Notes under the pieces: generated by a model
The model's input: only the letters and a program-made list of their open reading frames with translations
Told to the model about the DNA's origin: nothing
Databases searched by the model: none
NCBI GenBank assembly: GCA_904066235.2
Contig: CAJFCV020000004.1
Location: 8,556,001 to 8,620,000, forward strand
Source of the DNA: Bursaphelenchus xylophilus
Taxonomy: Eukaryota > Nematoda > Chromadorea > Rhabditida > Aphelenchoididae
Length of the DNA: 64,000 bases
Reading direction: 5' to 3'
Program-made: the position numbers and the translations under genes
Shown: one piece after another, positions 42,692 through 54,511 of the stretch
Numbering within the stretch: position 1 is the stretch's first letter
How the letters are laid out: every line of letters starts with the position of its first letter

Positions 42692-45600
42692 ATGCAGCTT
42701 TGGGAGAGGCTGTTCAAACGGTAAATATAGCTAAAGTACAGCAGATTTTCGCCCCACAAGTACCGCCCAAATCTGGTAATATGTAGGAAAAAATTAAGTT
42801 AGCCTGGTCGTGCCATCAGAACGTTAAAGTACGGCCATCGAATGTCCTCTAAGACTGCTAAAAATACGGCGATAAGATGTCTGAGAACAGTAATTGGATG
42901 GCGATTAGGTTGGCGGATAAAGCAGCGGGCCCACAAAATTTGAATGTTGACAAAAAACAAAAGAGAAAACAAGCTTCGATGCCCGCGGACGAAGGGGGCG
43001 GGGGGGTTTCTCCGATGCCCGCAAAGAAATTCCTATTTATGCCCTAACTATTGGTGCAATCCATCTTCGGAAAGTGACAGGTCTTATGCCAAATTCATCG
43101 TTGGCAGATTTCGCGCGACACGAATTCATGTCCGCTCTTCGGTCATAGTTCCACGACGCCTTCGGTTCGGGCCCTTGGGGACATAAAGGCGGGCAGGGGA
43201 GACCGGAGACGACGAATCAGTGCCGCATTGAAACAAAGGACAATGACTGCAGAAGGTCGTTTTGCGTCGTCTGAATAGTTCCTGTCCGCAAGGTTTCCGA
43301 GAGACCTGCAGCGGAGTTTGAAATTGGACCTAATCCATAATTAATGAACTGCTTTTGGGCCTATGGTCAAAAGTCGGCCGTTAACGTGCTTCGCAGCGGG
43401 ATTATTCGGTCAAAGCGGTGTTTTTGGAAATGTCACTAAAAGGGCATTCCTCCCGCCAGAATGACTCTGATTACGGTCGTATAGGACATGACCAAAACAT
43501 GATTTATGATTTCTACTTTAATATATTCTTCTTTTTTTCAGCCCGTTCCGAGGATTACGGCGAGCATCATCTTCCGGCTCCTCCAACTCGCTGAACGTCT
43601 CGTCCTATCCCTATCCCCGGACCCACACCACCCTTGTCGTGCCTGGCTCGGTCGTTCTTCAGCGTGATCGGCCCGCGCTTTTCGACGACTCTCCCACCTC
43701 GCCGACTGGAACAACACAGCCGCGGCCATTTCATCGGCCTCCCCTGAACCGAGCGATCCCACCCATCCCGGAGAGCCGATCCAACGAATCCATCATCTCC
43801 CAGGCCAGCCAGTTGCATCGGCACAGCATCTCGGACAGTTCTATCGGATGCTCGACTCGTGAAGCGGTCCAACCGATCCTACCGGTGCTGGCGAGCAGTG
43901 TTTCGGAGGCCGACAATTCGGTGGTAATTGAGAACAAGATGGCACAGAACCTGGGTGCGAGACACGCCACCAACTACACGGGTTCAGTTGGGCGGCCAAT
44001 GGCCAAATCGATGTCCGTGGAGTCGAAGCCGCCTTTCGACCCGACCGCGCAAAAAGCCATCCACAACAGTGTATCAACACCCATAATTTCGAAGAAGGTG
44101 ACAGCTGTGATAGTCACATCCAAGACGGCGTCCAGCCCCATCGACCCTCCGGCCTCATCCGCTTATTCGGGCCCACCACCCAAGCCCACAAGATTGCCGG
44201 CGGCCAAGAAAAAGTATGTTACAAAAAAGTTCGTAATGAGGCCGGAATTAGGCCCACAAAACGCGAAACAATCAATTTTTTACAGACAAACAAGGCTATG
44301 TCAGCAAACGTCCGAACCGCCGAAGAGTCCGCTCCTATCCATGGCCCATACGGTCCGCAGTCGACTCAACAAATTGGGGAATCGCTTCGGTCGAGGGTCG
44401 TCGAGGTCACCTATTAGATCGAGTTACAGTATGGTCAGGTAAGTGATAGAATCTAAAAAAATAAATAATGATAATACGTTTAGTATGAGAAGGGACAAAT
44501 CAGATCTCAATAACGACAAGAACATCTCTGATCGTCTGGCCAAATCATCAAGTATGAATTGTCCAGACAGGCCGAACTTTGTCCCTCCCCCGCCCCCAAC
44601 GTCGTCGCCTCCAGCTGACGATGAACTTGAGCCAGAAGAAATCAAAATAGTCAGTCCAGTATACGTCTCCAGCATCCCTCGAAGACTACCGACTACCACT
44701 CTAATACAGTCACCAATTGGAGGGCGACTTTACAGAAGACTAGATCCAGAAGATCTCCCGGCTGATGATGGACCAATTCCAGCTATCGATTCGATTGAAA
44801 ATATTAAAACACCCGACGAAAATATTCCTCCGGCAATTTTACTGCATAAGGAGAGTGAACTTCAAGTAAGGAATTTAATAAAAAATTGATTTTAATTTAG
44901 AGATTTCATTGTATCATCAAAAAAATTTTTTAGGAACTCCCATTACCAAATGCGCCTCAAGTAACGTTCAAGGAGTTGCCGAAGACCGAGTACAATTCCA
45001 ACTCACTTCCAAGGAAGTCAAAGTCAGTGGCTCATGTCATTGTCCGTCAACCAAGTGAACCGGCTTATCAGACCCATAAACGTTCCAAATCAAGAGACTT
45101 TCTGATGACTCCAATACTGCGCAAGAAGGAAAAGCCGGAGAAAGGAGCCGAGAGTGTAAAGACGACAAGAAGCCTTAAAATTACATATCGTGGAGACGAC
45201 TTCACACCGATTATGAAACGGGCGGCTCATAAGAAATCAAGTTCAGGTAAGCTGCACAATTCCCAAAGCACAACGTTTTCCCCTCACTAATTTCTTCGCT
45301 TCTAGCTGGTCTGAAACTCTTGGGCCAGAAACTTCTCTCTCTCTAACCATATTAAAAATTAACTGTAAGCACTGCAATGTGTATATCCTATAATTTTAGT
45401 CGACATCTCAAAGTTGGTTCACAACAACGACCCCAAACCCGGAAGCTCGAAGATCCAACAAAGCGCTACGGCCAGCAAAATTGATGAGATGCGCCAGCAC
45501 AAGCGATCCTTCATCCCGACGAGGTAAGGGATTTGATGGCTGCGGTGTGTGTAATTGATTGCTTTTGCTTGGACCGAAATAAACGTGACATGATTGTTGT

Positions 45601-48016
45601 ATCTGACCGTTCCATCTTTAAGCACCATTCGATGGGGCCACTCGAAGGGCCGCAAAGCGCCCTTGGCTCAATGGGAATCGTCGCGGGTTAAGGACTCGCC
45701 GGCCACCGAAATTCCGCCGAGTTCCTTCGAGTCGCGGCTTAAGAGTCCGAGCAAGGCGAGACGGATCGCCTTCTGGAAAAGCAAACCCAAAAGTGAGGAG
45801 AATAACAACACTACGAGCGAGGAGCCCAAGGAAGAGCTTAAGGTGGAGGTCCAGGAAGTCGAGACTGTCAGAACTATCACGACTGCTCGGATTATCACTA
45901 AGCCAGTGCCTGAGACTGAGGACGAGAATGGAAATGTTGCGCGGCCTGCAGAACGAGGTGAGTACATATTTTTTCTGTTGCTAGAGTTCACAGTAATCTC
46001 TCTTATATCTGGCTGCTCTTTTTTTGCCGTCACAAAAATTTATTCTGACGACATTTCCTTCCCCCACTTGAATTTCACTCCAAAAATAATTAACTTTTTT
46101 TGTTTATCTTCTGAAATTTCAGCGCCTTGGAGAGAATACATTCTGTTTGCAATTAATTCCCTCCAGCAAATTTCATTAGCTACTCAGCAAAAAATGCATC
46201 TGATATGCAAAATTTTAATAAAGACCGCAAGTCGGTCATGCCCCATAGCTTTATTAGTCTCCTTCCAACAACCCTTTTATCTGGGAGTCCATCAGTCATC
46301 CGTATGCCATCTCTCTTCATCTATTTATTTTAGCCCAAGATTATTTGTCCGATTGCCAATGCGCGAGTTTTGCGGGGTTTGTTTTCGTTGTCTTCAAGAG
46401 TTCCTGGATGAGCGAGAAAGTGGACGGCCGAGAGTTGCGGCCCAATTCGGCCGTCTTCTCCTCGGCTTTTCCCCCCTCTCTTTTTTGGGGCCAAATTACC
46501 GCGGGTCGAAAATTGAATTCCTCTTTTTGGGAGGGCATAAAATCTGTCATCTTTTTACGTTTTCTGGTTTCGAGCGGTCGAAAGTAACCATTTCAGGCAG
46601 TAAAAAGTTTGCCTCATGAGTTCCTATACTAATGCAATATTGGGTATACAACTTAACAGCTCTTACTGTCATAACGACAAGTTTTCTGGGGCTAAATCAA
46701 TTTCAAAGAAATGGGTGGAGTTTTTTCATCAGTTTGAGTCCCAGTGGGGAACTTCAACCGACTTCTCTAAACATTCCAAATAAGCGCAACTGTTCTGAGG
46801 CGTTTCTTTATTTCAGACCGAAGTCGACTTGCTCTGAGTGAACTTTTGGCTAGTCCATTAACAGTCCGACGTCCACAAGAGAAGCAATTCAGACGGGCGC
46901 TTCAGGCGAAACAAAAGAGCGGGCTCATCGACGACGAGATCGAGTAAGTGTTTGAACGCAGATTTATCGATCCCATATACAGACCTGAATTTCAGCATAA
47001 TACAAGTTTGCATTTTTAGTGACCAGCCTATGCTAATAAGCACTGAGCTTTCGCTGATCGACGAGCATAGCGAGGGCACTCCCTATAGCCAAACGGCTTT
47101 CCCCGAGTGGCCAAAGGACGTGAATCGAAACGTAACCACCACTTTCCTCACCAGTGAACCCATCATGACATTGGAGAAGGATCAAGATGGCAACTTTGTT
47201 CAGGCCATGTAAGTTTCCCTTATGATTTATGGAATCGACTCAAAATTCTGTTAACCCCGCTGAATTCCGATTTAAAAGATTTGCGGAATTCCAATCCGCT
47301 GTTTTCCTGCAAACGAATTCACCCCAATTAGGCTGTAGGTCAGGAAGAGAAACGAGAAAATCATGGGGATGTGGTTCAATCGAACGAAAAAATCTGAGGG
47401 GAAGAGAGGGTAAACAATCGCGCGGAAGGAAGGAAACATCCAAAAAAAACTCTTTATACTTGATTCGTTTCTTATACTAGTAACAAGTGGATTACATGGC
47501 GGGCTGTTTGTTTTTGACGGACCTAATCAAGCTTATTAGGTATGTCAGTTTATATGACAGCAGGAATATACTAAATTTGGTTTAAAATTGCGATCACTCG
47601 TGCATTTTATCGTTTTATATACTTGTTTTTAGGACGACAAGGACAGAGCCATCTTCCGCTGTCCGAACGGAGATCACAACCCACTACAAACCTCATTCTG
47701 CTACAATAGAGACACATACCAAGGAACATGATCATGCGGCTATCGAGAAGGTCATCGAGGGACTCAGCCAACAGTTGGCCAAGATCAAAGAGTACGCGAT
47801 CGAGGTAAGAGATCCGATATGACAATTCTATCATTAAAACGACTACGTTTACGGCTTCCTTATCCAATACTACCTTTTCAGGACGAAGATGAGATGGAAA
47901 AGCTCCGAATCGAAAACAATTCCCTCAAGGAAGAGCTGGAAATCAAGGACCGGGTAATCAATTTGTTGATGAATAAGCTCAATGTGCCTGGCGAGCACTT
48001 GGTCACGCGTTCGTAG
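42692..48016 (+). CDS. Ser/Pro-rich protein with C-terminal coiled coil, unknown family
   Basis: Eleven exons (42692-42720, 43542-44213, 44286-44438, 44484-44865, 44934-45246, 45400-45523, 45623-45957, 46817-46943, 47020-47208, 47633-47804, 47882-48016) join in continuous phase to 876 residues. The first exon, MQLWERLFKR, was chosen because its 29 nt supply exactly the phase the next exon needs. The protein is mostly disordered: Pro-rich SH3-ligand-like stretches (SGPPPKPTRLP, VPPPPPTSSPP), basic Ser/Arg patches (LGNRFGRGSSRSPIRSSYS), IRWGHSKGRKAPLAQWESS, and a closing coiled coil (EMEKLRIENNSLKEELEIKD). It is probably an adaptor or cytoskeletal scaffold. The intron at 44214-44285 is 72 nt and open in frame, so retention is possible. 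Confidence 0.68.
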
Positions 48017-48178
48017 GATCCAATGCCGGACATTGTACACACACATTCTTTCAGCCGAGTGCAAAACGAAAAGATCTCAAAGAGTTTTCAATAAAATTAA
48101 AAATTTATTTTCGGCTATGTACAAAGATCTACAATATATCTGAATTCTAGCACCTCACTAAACCCGAAAATCAGGAAA

Positions 48179-49552
48179 CTAATCGGTCTTGACCTTTAAC
48201 TGACCGCTTTTACATGGATAAAACAGCAAGATAGGCACTATTAAATGAGCAAATAGGAACGGAAGTAGACCGTCAAACCCAAAAGACTCCACTAATAACG
48301 CCACCGGTCTTCCAGCTATCAACGATCCTCCTAAAGGAATACAGACTCAATAAAATTGTTGACTTACCATTACAAATAAACGAGATAACAGCATTCACTG
48401 TCCCCGTAATCTCATGGGGCGCCATATCTGATGAAACCATTCCCCAGACGTTAATATTGGCATAAACTAAGGCCCCAACAACAAAGCCAAGGACAGTTGT
48501 CATCTAAAACAATATCTTTCGAAGACGAATTTTTCTTACCTTTGTCCAAAACAGCGCTGCAGTCATGAAGATGAGCAGGAAGGTGCAGGAAAGCCCAACG
48601 TTGACTCTTGACCGATCCCGTCCCTTACTTTTATATAATAATTGACAGGTCAGACCGGAAAGAAGTCCACCCAAGATCCCACCAACATCAAAAGCCGACA
48701 GGAACAACTTCAGATCGCTCTCCGGACTTGATGAAGTGTCTCTGATAAAAACAGGAGTCCAACTTTCAGCAATGGTTCGTATCTCAACTGATATCAACAG
48801 CAACATCGAAACGATCCAAACAGTTCGATCAGTCAGAACAAGAGCCAACACTGATCTGTCTTTGGGCTTTTCTGGACGTCTGATCTCTCTGGACTCCTTT
48901 GATCGTAACGCCAAAACCAGATATGCGGCGAATCCAACTCCGATGGTACCTAAATTATGAATAAAAACGATAAGGAAAGTCATACCATAGAATTGCACAG
49001 TGTCTCTCCATGGTTTTCTCAAAGTTAAAGGAGCAACGAAGCCAGCAAAGTTGTTGCTACATCCCAAGATGCAGAAAAGAGTTGAGAAATTATCCGAAGA
49101 AAAGTTCTACAAGAAAGACTAGGTGCATCCTTTCAATCCTTACCGATTTTAACAGTTTAACGGACGCGATCCATGCTCCGCCCTGTATAAACATGTTCAG
49201 CGATACATATATTATAATTTCAGTGAAACTGGTAGCCCTTGACAGTGCCAGCACCGTCAACGACACCAGAAATACACTCAAGGAGAGTAATCTCTCTGGC
49301 CGGATTGAATCGTTGAGGGATCCCAGAATAAGCTTGCCCATTGCATAGGTAAAGGTCGAAACGGAAATCAAGGTTCCTAAATACGGAATTACAAGACAGT
49401 AGAAGGGACTTACCATAGTCTTTCTTGGAGTATTTCAAAGTTTCACCGATCTCCGTAGAAAACAGGAAGAAGATCCGGCGAAAATAAACGCATGAACTGT
49501 AGGAGAGGAAGATGGAGATAAATAAAACAACGTAATAAAATTTTGAAAACAT
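48179..49552 (-). CDS. SLC37A4-like sugar-phosphate/phosphate antiporter (MFS)
   Basis: Six exons (49414-49552, 49144-49376, 48986-49106, 48540-48949, 48368-48503, 48179-48330) give 396 residues with about twelve membrane segments. The N-terminal YSKKDYGTLISVSTFTYAMG and LNMFIQGGAWIASVKLLKS, and the later LFLSAFDVGGILGGLLSG, match the order of motifs in SLC37 carriers, especially SLC37A4, the endoplasmic reticulum glucose-6-phosphate translocase. A hydrophilic loop (RSKESREIRRPEKPKDRS) marks the middle of the protein. Partners such as glucose-6-phosphatase are not in the window. The gene converges on the preceding coiled-coil gene (163 bp between stops) and diverges from the Trm10 gene across the large inverted repeat. 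Confidence 0.75.
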
Positions 49553-50483
49553 GATGAGGTAGTATAAGAAAGAAGAGAACGTTGTTCAAAATGCCGGGAC
49601 CAAATTTGGCCAAACAATTGTAAAGGTAGAGTTGACCCAAAGTCAAAGTGTCAAGTGTTTCTCTCAAAAATATTTTTTGGAAAATCTTTTTGTGCTTTTG
49701 CAAATTTTGGATGGTTTTACGTTTACTGTACTCGAGTCACGTCCGGTCCAAATAGAAGAAAAGCCACGGTTGAGATGGTCTCACGAGCTGCGCCCGCGAT
49801 TTTGAATTCGCCGGCGACATGTTATACGAAAGAATATCAAATTTCGTAATAATAGCCTCAGGGCTCTAATATTGTAGGCACAAAATATTATTTTCACGTA
49901 GACCTGATATACCAAGCACCAAGTTTCTATCGTTGTCGATCTTCGAGTTTTGCTAAATATAAGGTTTTGCCTTGTTTTGAGCCTGTTTTTGTACCCATTT
50001 TTGGACCCCTTTTTGGCATGTAGTGGTAAAAGTAAGACAGTTGCTCCAAATATCGTTCTCTGTAATTCAAGATACATGTGTTGTTGAACGTTTTTAGGTC
50101 TAGTTAGACCTCAATGATATGCCTCCTTTGAGAAACGTTGGCGACAATGACGTCAATTTTGGGCTAAATTTTGATGATTTTTGCGTATATCTGCCTATAT
50201 CTTTTTTCAAACGCCTTTTATCGACAAAATCGTCCTCTGTAATTGTAGACAAGAGGCTTGTCAATGTGTAGGAACTTGCCTTATAATTCAGGGACCAATA
50301 GTTTTTTCGAAACGTTGGCGACAATGACGTCTACTTTTGGCTAAATTTTGATGATTTTTGCATATTTCTGCCACCCACTTTTTCAAACATGTTCGAAACA
50401 AATTGTTTTTGGATATTACGAAAATTAGAATGGAAAAATATAATTTCTGAAAGGATTTCGAAATGGATTTGGCATTCAAAGAG

Positions 50484-50594
50484 TCATTCCGTGTCATCTT
50501 CTCCATCAATGTCTTCATCAATTTGGCTTGTGTCAAGCCCAAATTCGTCGTACAGCACCGTCCTTTCGTGAGCCCATCGCAGTAAGCTGTCCGC
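50484..50594 (-). pseudogene. orphan C-terminal exon-like fragment in inverted-repeat spacer
   Basis: After an acceptor-like TTTACAG, the minus strand encodes 36 residues beginning ADSLLRWAHERTVLYDEFGL and ending in an acidic run (IDEDIDGEDDTE) before TGA. It reads like the last exon of a protein, but I find no upstream exon. It could be a remnant of a transposase or of a host gene carried with the repeat. Confidence 0.4.
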
Positions 50595-50676
50595 CTGTAA
50601 AGCGTGGGTTTTAATAGCAATTTCTTTATCAATAAGTATTGTGAATGAATATCCCCCATACTAATACCTGTTCTAT

Positions 50677-50738
50677 TTTGATGAAACTTGGTTAAGTTAG
50701 AAAAATCAGATTTTGATGAAACTTGGTTAAGTTAGAAA
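50677..50738. repeat. short direct repeat in spacer
   Basis: TTTTGATGAAACTTGGTTAA and the following GTTAGAAAA occur twice in tandem, period about 31 bp. Confidence 0.7.
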
Positions 50739-50939
50739 ATTAACTGAAATGGAAAGCAAATCATTGAAACAAGATGGGTACTACAATCTTCACAATTAGG
50801 ATACTCGCACTAAAAATATTTTCGTTTAATCGGATAGAATTCCATTTTTTGCAGGTATATCAAACTGACGTTCATTTTTCAAAACCTTTACCCAGTCTTG
50901 TCTTATAAGGAAAAATTACAAACGGTGAGAGGGCCTTTT

Positions 50940-51420
50940 TCTACAATTACAGATAATAATTTAATGGATCAAGCATTTTTGAAAAAGAGGGAGGCAGAAA
51001 TATGCAAAAAATCAATAAAATTAAGCCCAAAAGTTGAAGTCATTCACACCAACGTTTCGAAAAAACTATTGGTCCCTGAATTATAAGAGAAGTTTCTACA
51101 CATTGACAAGAGTCTTGTCTACAATTGCAGAAGACGATTTCGTCGGTACAAGGCGTTTAAAAAAAGGTCTAGGGAGAAATACGTAAAAATCATCAAAATT
51201 TTGGCCAAAAGTAGACGTCATTGTCGCCAACGTTTCGAAAAAACTATTGGTCCCTGAATTATAAGGCAAGTTCCTACACATTGACAAGCCTCTTGTCTAC
51301 AATTACAGAGGACGATTTTGTCAATAAAAAACGTTTGAAAAAAGATATAGGCAGATATATGCAAAAATCATCAAAATTTAGCCCAAAATTGACGTCATTG
51401 TCGCCAACGTTTCTCAAAGG
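50940..51420. repeat. 178-bp tandem units in the right arm, about 2.7 copies
   Basis: CAACGTTTCGAAAAAACTAT starts at about 51051 and 51229, and its variant CAACGTTTCTC near 51407, giving a 178-bp period. The left arm has only about 1.5 units (50130-50390), so the arms differ in copy number. Confidence 0.75.
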
Positions 51421-51806
51421 AGGCATATCATTGAGGTCTAACTAGACCTAAAAACGTTCAACAACACATGTATCTTGAATTACAGAGAACGATATTTGGA
51501 GCAACTGTCTTACTTTTACCACTACATGCCAAAAAGGGGTCCAAAAATGGGTACAAAAACAGGCTCAAAACAAGGCAAAACCTTATATTTAGCAAAACTC
51601 GAAGATCGACAACGATAGAAACTTGGTGCTTGGTATATCAGGTCTACGTGAAAATAATATTTTGTGCCTACAATATTAGAGCCCTGAGGCTATTATTACG
51701 AAATTTGATATTCTTTCGTATAACATGTCGCCGGCGAATTCAAAATCGCGGGCGCAGCTCGGGAGACCATCTCAACCGTGGCTTGGACCGAACGGGAGTA
51801 CTCCTA

Positions 51807-52904
51807 ATGGACACTGGAACGTCTGTGGAAGCTGACAACCACCGAGAGGAACCTTCTTCATCCCCGGAACAGGTCGATACTCATGAGGATAATGAAAAAG
51901 ACCAATCGGACGCCCAGAATGGTCAGACGAGCGGAATGTCCAAGAATCAACTAAAGAAGATGAAGAAACTCGAACGTAAACTTGAACGGAGAAAGGAATT
52001 GAGGATCTTGGAGAAACAGCGGAAGAAGGAGAAGAGGAAAGCTCTGAAGGACCAGGGTCTTGGGGAAAGTTTGAAGAAAAGGAAGTACACAAGCATGGAA
52101 CAATCGACGTGCAAGCAACGGATTGTCGTGGACATGGCTTACGAACATGTAAGTTATTTTCTGTTTTTCTTTCTCAGTTTTTAGAATTAGAGATGTTGCC
52201 TGAAGGTCAATTTGATACCTATTTCAGTTGATGAATCCCAATCTTATCCGTAACACAATAGCACAACTCACATTTTGTTACAGTGCGAACCGAAGGATCC
52301 CGAATCCATCACAATACCATATTACTGGAGTTTCTGGGGAAACAAGGAAGCTTTTCGATGAACTTGAGGGAAGTAAGGGATGGGATGTCCATGTTCACGA
52401 AGAACCTCTCGAAAAGACGTTTGATTCTTCAGAGATAGTCTACCTAACTTCGGATTCTGATAACACATTAGAACAGCTAAATGAAAACGATGTGTATGTG
52501 ATTGGAGGCTTATTGGATCACAACAGATATCCCGAGGCCAGCTTGAAGAGAGCCGAAGCCAATAATTGGAGGCATGCCAAACTCCCAATTGGGGAGTTTG
52601 TCAAGATGAACAGTCGAAAAGTAAGGCGAATATTACAGAGTAGTATTTTTTATGCTTTATTCATCAACAATATATCTGTTTACAGGTTTTAACAATCAAC
52701 CAAGTATTCGAAATATTACTCCAATTTATGGAGCATAACAATTGGGAAGACGCATTCTTCAAGGTGATACCAAAACGGAAAGGAGCTCAGAAAATCAACG
52801 AAGACACTGAGTCGGCTGAAAAGGATGATAGTGAAGAAAACAGTCAGTCTAATAACGCAGAAGACCCCAAACACGAGGAAACCAATGAAGCTGACCATGA
52901 GTAA
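51807..52904 (+). CDS. trmt10: tRNA (guanine-9-N1)-methyltransferase, Trm10/TRMT10A family
   Basis: Three exons (51807-52148, 52228-52620, 52686-52904), each whole codons, give 317 residues. Trm10 enzymes methylate N1 of the purine at position 9 of tRNA using S-adenosylmethionine. The N-terminus has the typical lysine/arginine-rich helix (SKNQLKKMKKLERKLERRKE). The SPOUT-fold core begins KQRIVVDMAYEHLM. SAM-site motifs are IVYLTSDSDNTLEQL, VYVIGGLLDHNRYPEAS, and KLPIGEFVKMNSRKVLTINQ, with the catalytic aspartate in GGLLDHNR. The acidic C-terminal tail fits TRMT10A rather than the mitochondrial TRMT10C. Its start lies just beyond the right arm of the large inverted repeat. Confidence 0.92.
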
Positions 52905-52973
52905 GGTCGTTAGTCAATTTAAATCTACTTTTTTTGTTAAACTTGTTGATTTTTTGTTGAATTAATAAATTTT

Positions 52974-52979
52974 ATACCT
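52974..52979 (+). terminator. poly(A) signal of the Trm10 gene
   Basis: AATAAA lies 70 bases after the Trm10 stop codon and 12 bases before the convergent gene's stop, so the two 3' ends must nearly touch or overlap. Confidence 0.65.
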
Positions 52980-52990
52980 GATGTGTCGTA

Positions 52991-53462
52991 TTATTCTTCC
53001 TCTTTCTCCTCTCTCAGTTTCCTCTGGATCTTTTCTAATAACACATCCATCTGCGCTCCCAGCTTTGGCTGTCCTTTCTTGGTCTTCTGTTTCAACGCTT
53101 TGTTCATCTTCTTTCGCAATGTGAGGTATTCCTCGTGTTTTTCTTGTTGCTTTTGCCTCTCCAGTTTTTTCACTTCAGCCGCTGCTTTCTTCTCTTCCTG
53201 GATCTTCTGATAAGCAAGTTCGGCTCGTTTGTAGGCATTGATATAAGGCTTATGTTCCGACGATTCAGGCTGAAATATGAGAACATAGAATAGAAAAGGG
53301 GCTTCATTTCTGGAGGAACATAGATTTCGTACCTAAAGATGGAAGGAAAAAATGAAAGCAACAAACCTTTTCTTCATCCGTATCCTTCTTCTTGAACCTT
53401 TTGTTCTGTTGAAATTTGGAGGACGATGGCTGATTAGGCCTTTTGGCACTTGGCTTGACCAT
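52991..53462 (-). CDS. ccdc59: CCDC59/TAP26 (Fyv7-like) ribosome biogenesis protein
   Basis: Two exons (53367-53462, 52991-53269) give 124 residues. The start is MVKPSAKRPNQPSSSKFQQN. The middle is a charged helix (AYQKIQEEKKAAAEVKKLER). The C-terminus, LKQKTKKGQPKLGAQMDVLL followed by EKIQRKL, matches the conserved end of CCDC59/TAP26 and yeast Fyv7, small nucleolar proteins needed for 18S rRNA maturation. The donor is GTTTGT, weaker than its neighbours but in frame. The gene is tail to tail with trmt10 (86 bases between stops), both being RNA-processing genes. Confidence 0.75.
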
Positions 53463-53930
53463 TTTGTATTGATTTACAACAAAAACTCGATCAAAATATT
53501 GTTCTCACGAGATCAGAAAAAAAAATTTTTTTTCATTTGCAACTTGCGCCCGAGCTTCTGCAGTATGCCGCTCGGTAATATATTTTCTCGTATTTTGAAC
53601 AAAAATCGTCGATGACGGCAAAATGGAGGAAAGAATATAAGACAATAGTGTTTCTTCTTGCATAATAGAACATTACGAGTTTAAATTTGATATTTTCAAC
53701 AGCGATACGGATCAAAAATTACCTTCGTACTTCTCTCTGTAGAAGTAATGTCAAGACCCAAGAAGCACGCTAATTGTTTACGGCAAAGGGTCCGACGTAC
53801 AATAAAGCATTCGGTTTTTTTGTGAATCAGCTCGGAGGGAGGACGCTATAAGCATGTTTGTTCTCTATCGCTCCGAATTCTTATATCAATAAAGCGAGGA
53901 AAAGAGTTTTCATTTTTCTGATTGAGTGTA
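53463..53930. other. divergent promoter region
   Basis: The spacer between the CCDC59-like gene and the first four-helix gene. No ORF is supported. It should contain both promoters. Confidence 0.4.
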
Positions 53931-54511
53931 ATGGAGAAGACGGAATTAGCAATTCGAATATTGTTGATCTACTCCATTCTCATTACGATTGTCATTTTTG
54001 CATGTAATTTTGTCCCGCAGATCTCGTATATAGGGATAAATGTGAATAATAATAATTACATCTATGACTTGGTGAGTATTTTCATGATTAATACCACTTT
54101 CGACATCTCAAATTAAAGTTACTCTTTTCAGGATGGCCTGTTGTTAACTTTGGAGATAATTACCAACCTCCTTTCGCTTTATTACATCCTCAAATTTTTG
54201 TTTTTCTTCAGTTTCATCAGCAATTTGAAGTTGAATCAGCCAAATGCCCTGAGGCTGTCAATTGGCAAGTCATCTTGAATAAGATAAAATTTTGTATTTT
54301 AGCTGTCGGTCGAGTGGCCTACCCGTTGCTGGCTGCAGTTCTTTATTGCGTCAATGCGAGCGTAAAATCGGATTACGATACAAAGTCCAACAATTACATA
54401 AGATTCGCAACATGGTTTTTCTTATTGTCACTAGTTCAGGTGGGACCCGCGGCACTTTTCTTTTACGGGTGCAATGATTTTCGAACACGGTCGAGGACAA
54501 GAGCGCAATAA
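53931..54511 (+). CDS. small four-helix membrane protein, paralogue 1
   Basis: Exons 53931-54071, 54132-54264 and 54303-54511 join in phase to 160 residues. Hydrophobic segments are IRILLIYSILITIVIFACNF, LLLTLEIITNLLSLYYILKF, RVAYPLLAAVLYCVNAS, and FATWFFLLSLVQVGPAALFF. The tail is basic (RTRSRTRAQ). The second intron is only 38 nt and starts GCAAGT, so it is a GC-AG intron; no GT donor gives an open frame. The 133-nt middle exon has the same length and phase as in the gene at 55432-56468, showing common descent. I do not recognise the family. Confidence 0.62.

Larger units (their letters stand above)
49744..51789. repeat. large inverted repeat (arms 49744-50388 and 51141-51789)
   Basis: The arms are inverted near-copies of about 650 bp around a 750-bp spacer. 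The outer 330 bp are nearly identical: a 98-codon shadow ORF at 49781-50077 minus and the start of 51468-52184 plus encode the same residues. The inner parts hold tandem units of about 178 bp (containing AACGTTTCGAAAAAACTATT). It fills the whole space between two divergent genes, ending about 18 bases before the Trm10 ATG. Confidence 0.88.

Noticed and set aside
49781..50077. Minus-strand 98-residue ORF equal to the start of the ORF at 51468
   Set aside because: It is the inverted-repeat copy of non-coding sequence upstream of trmt10; the trmt10 start fits better at 51807.
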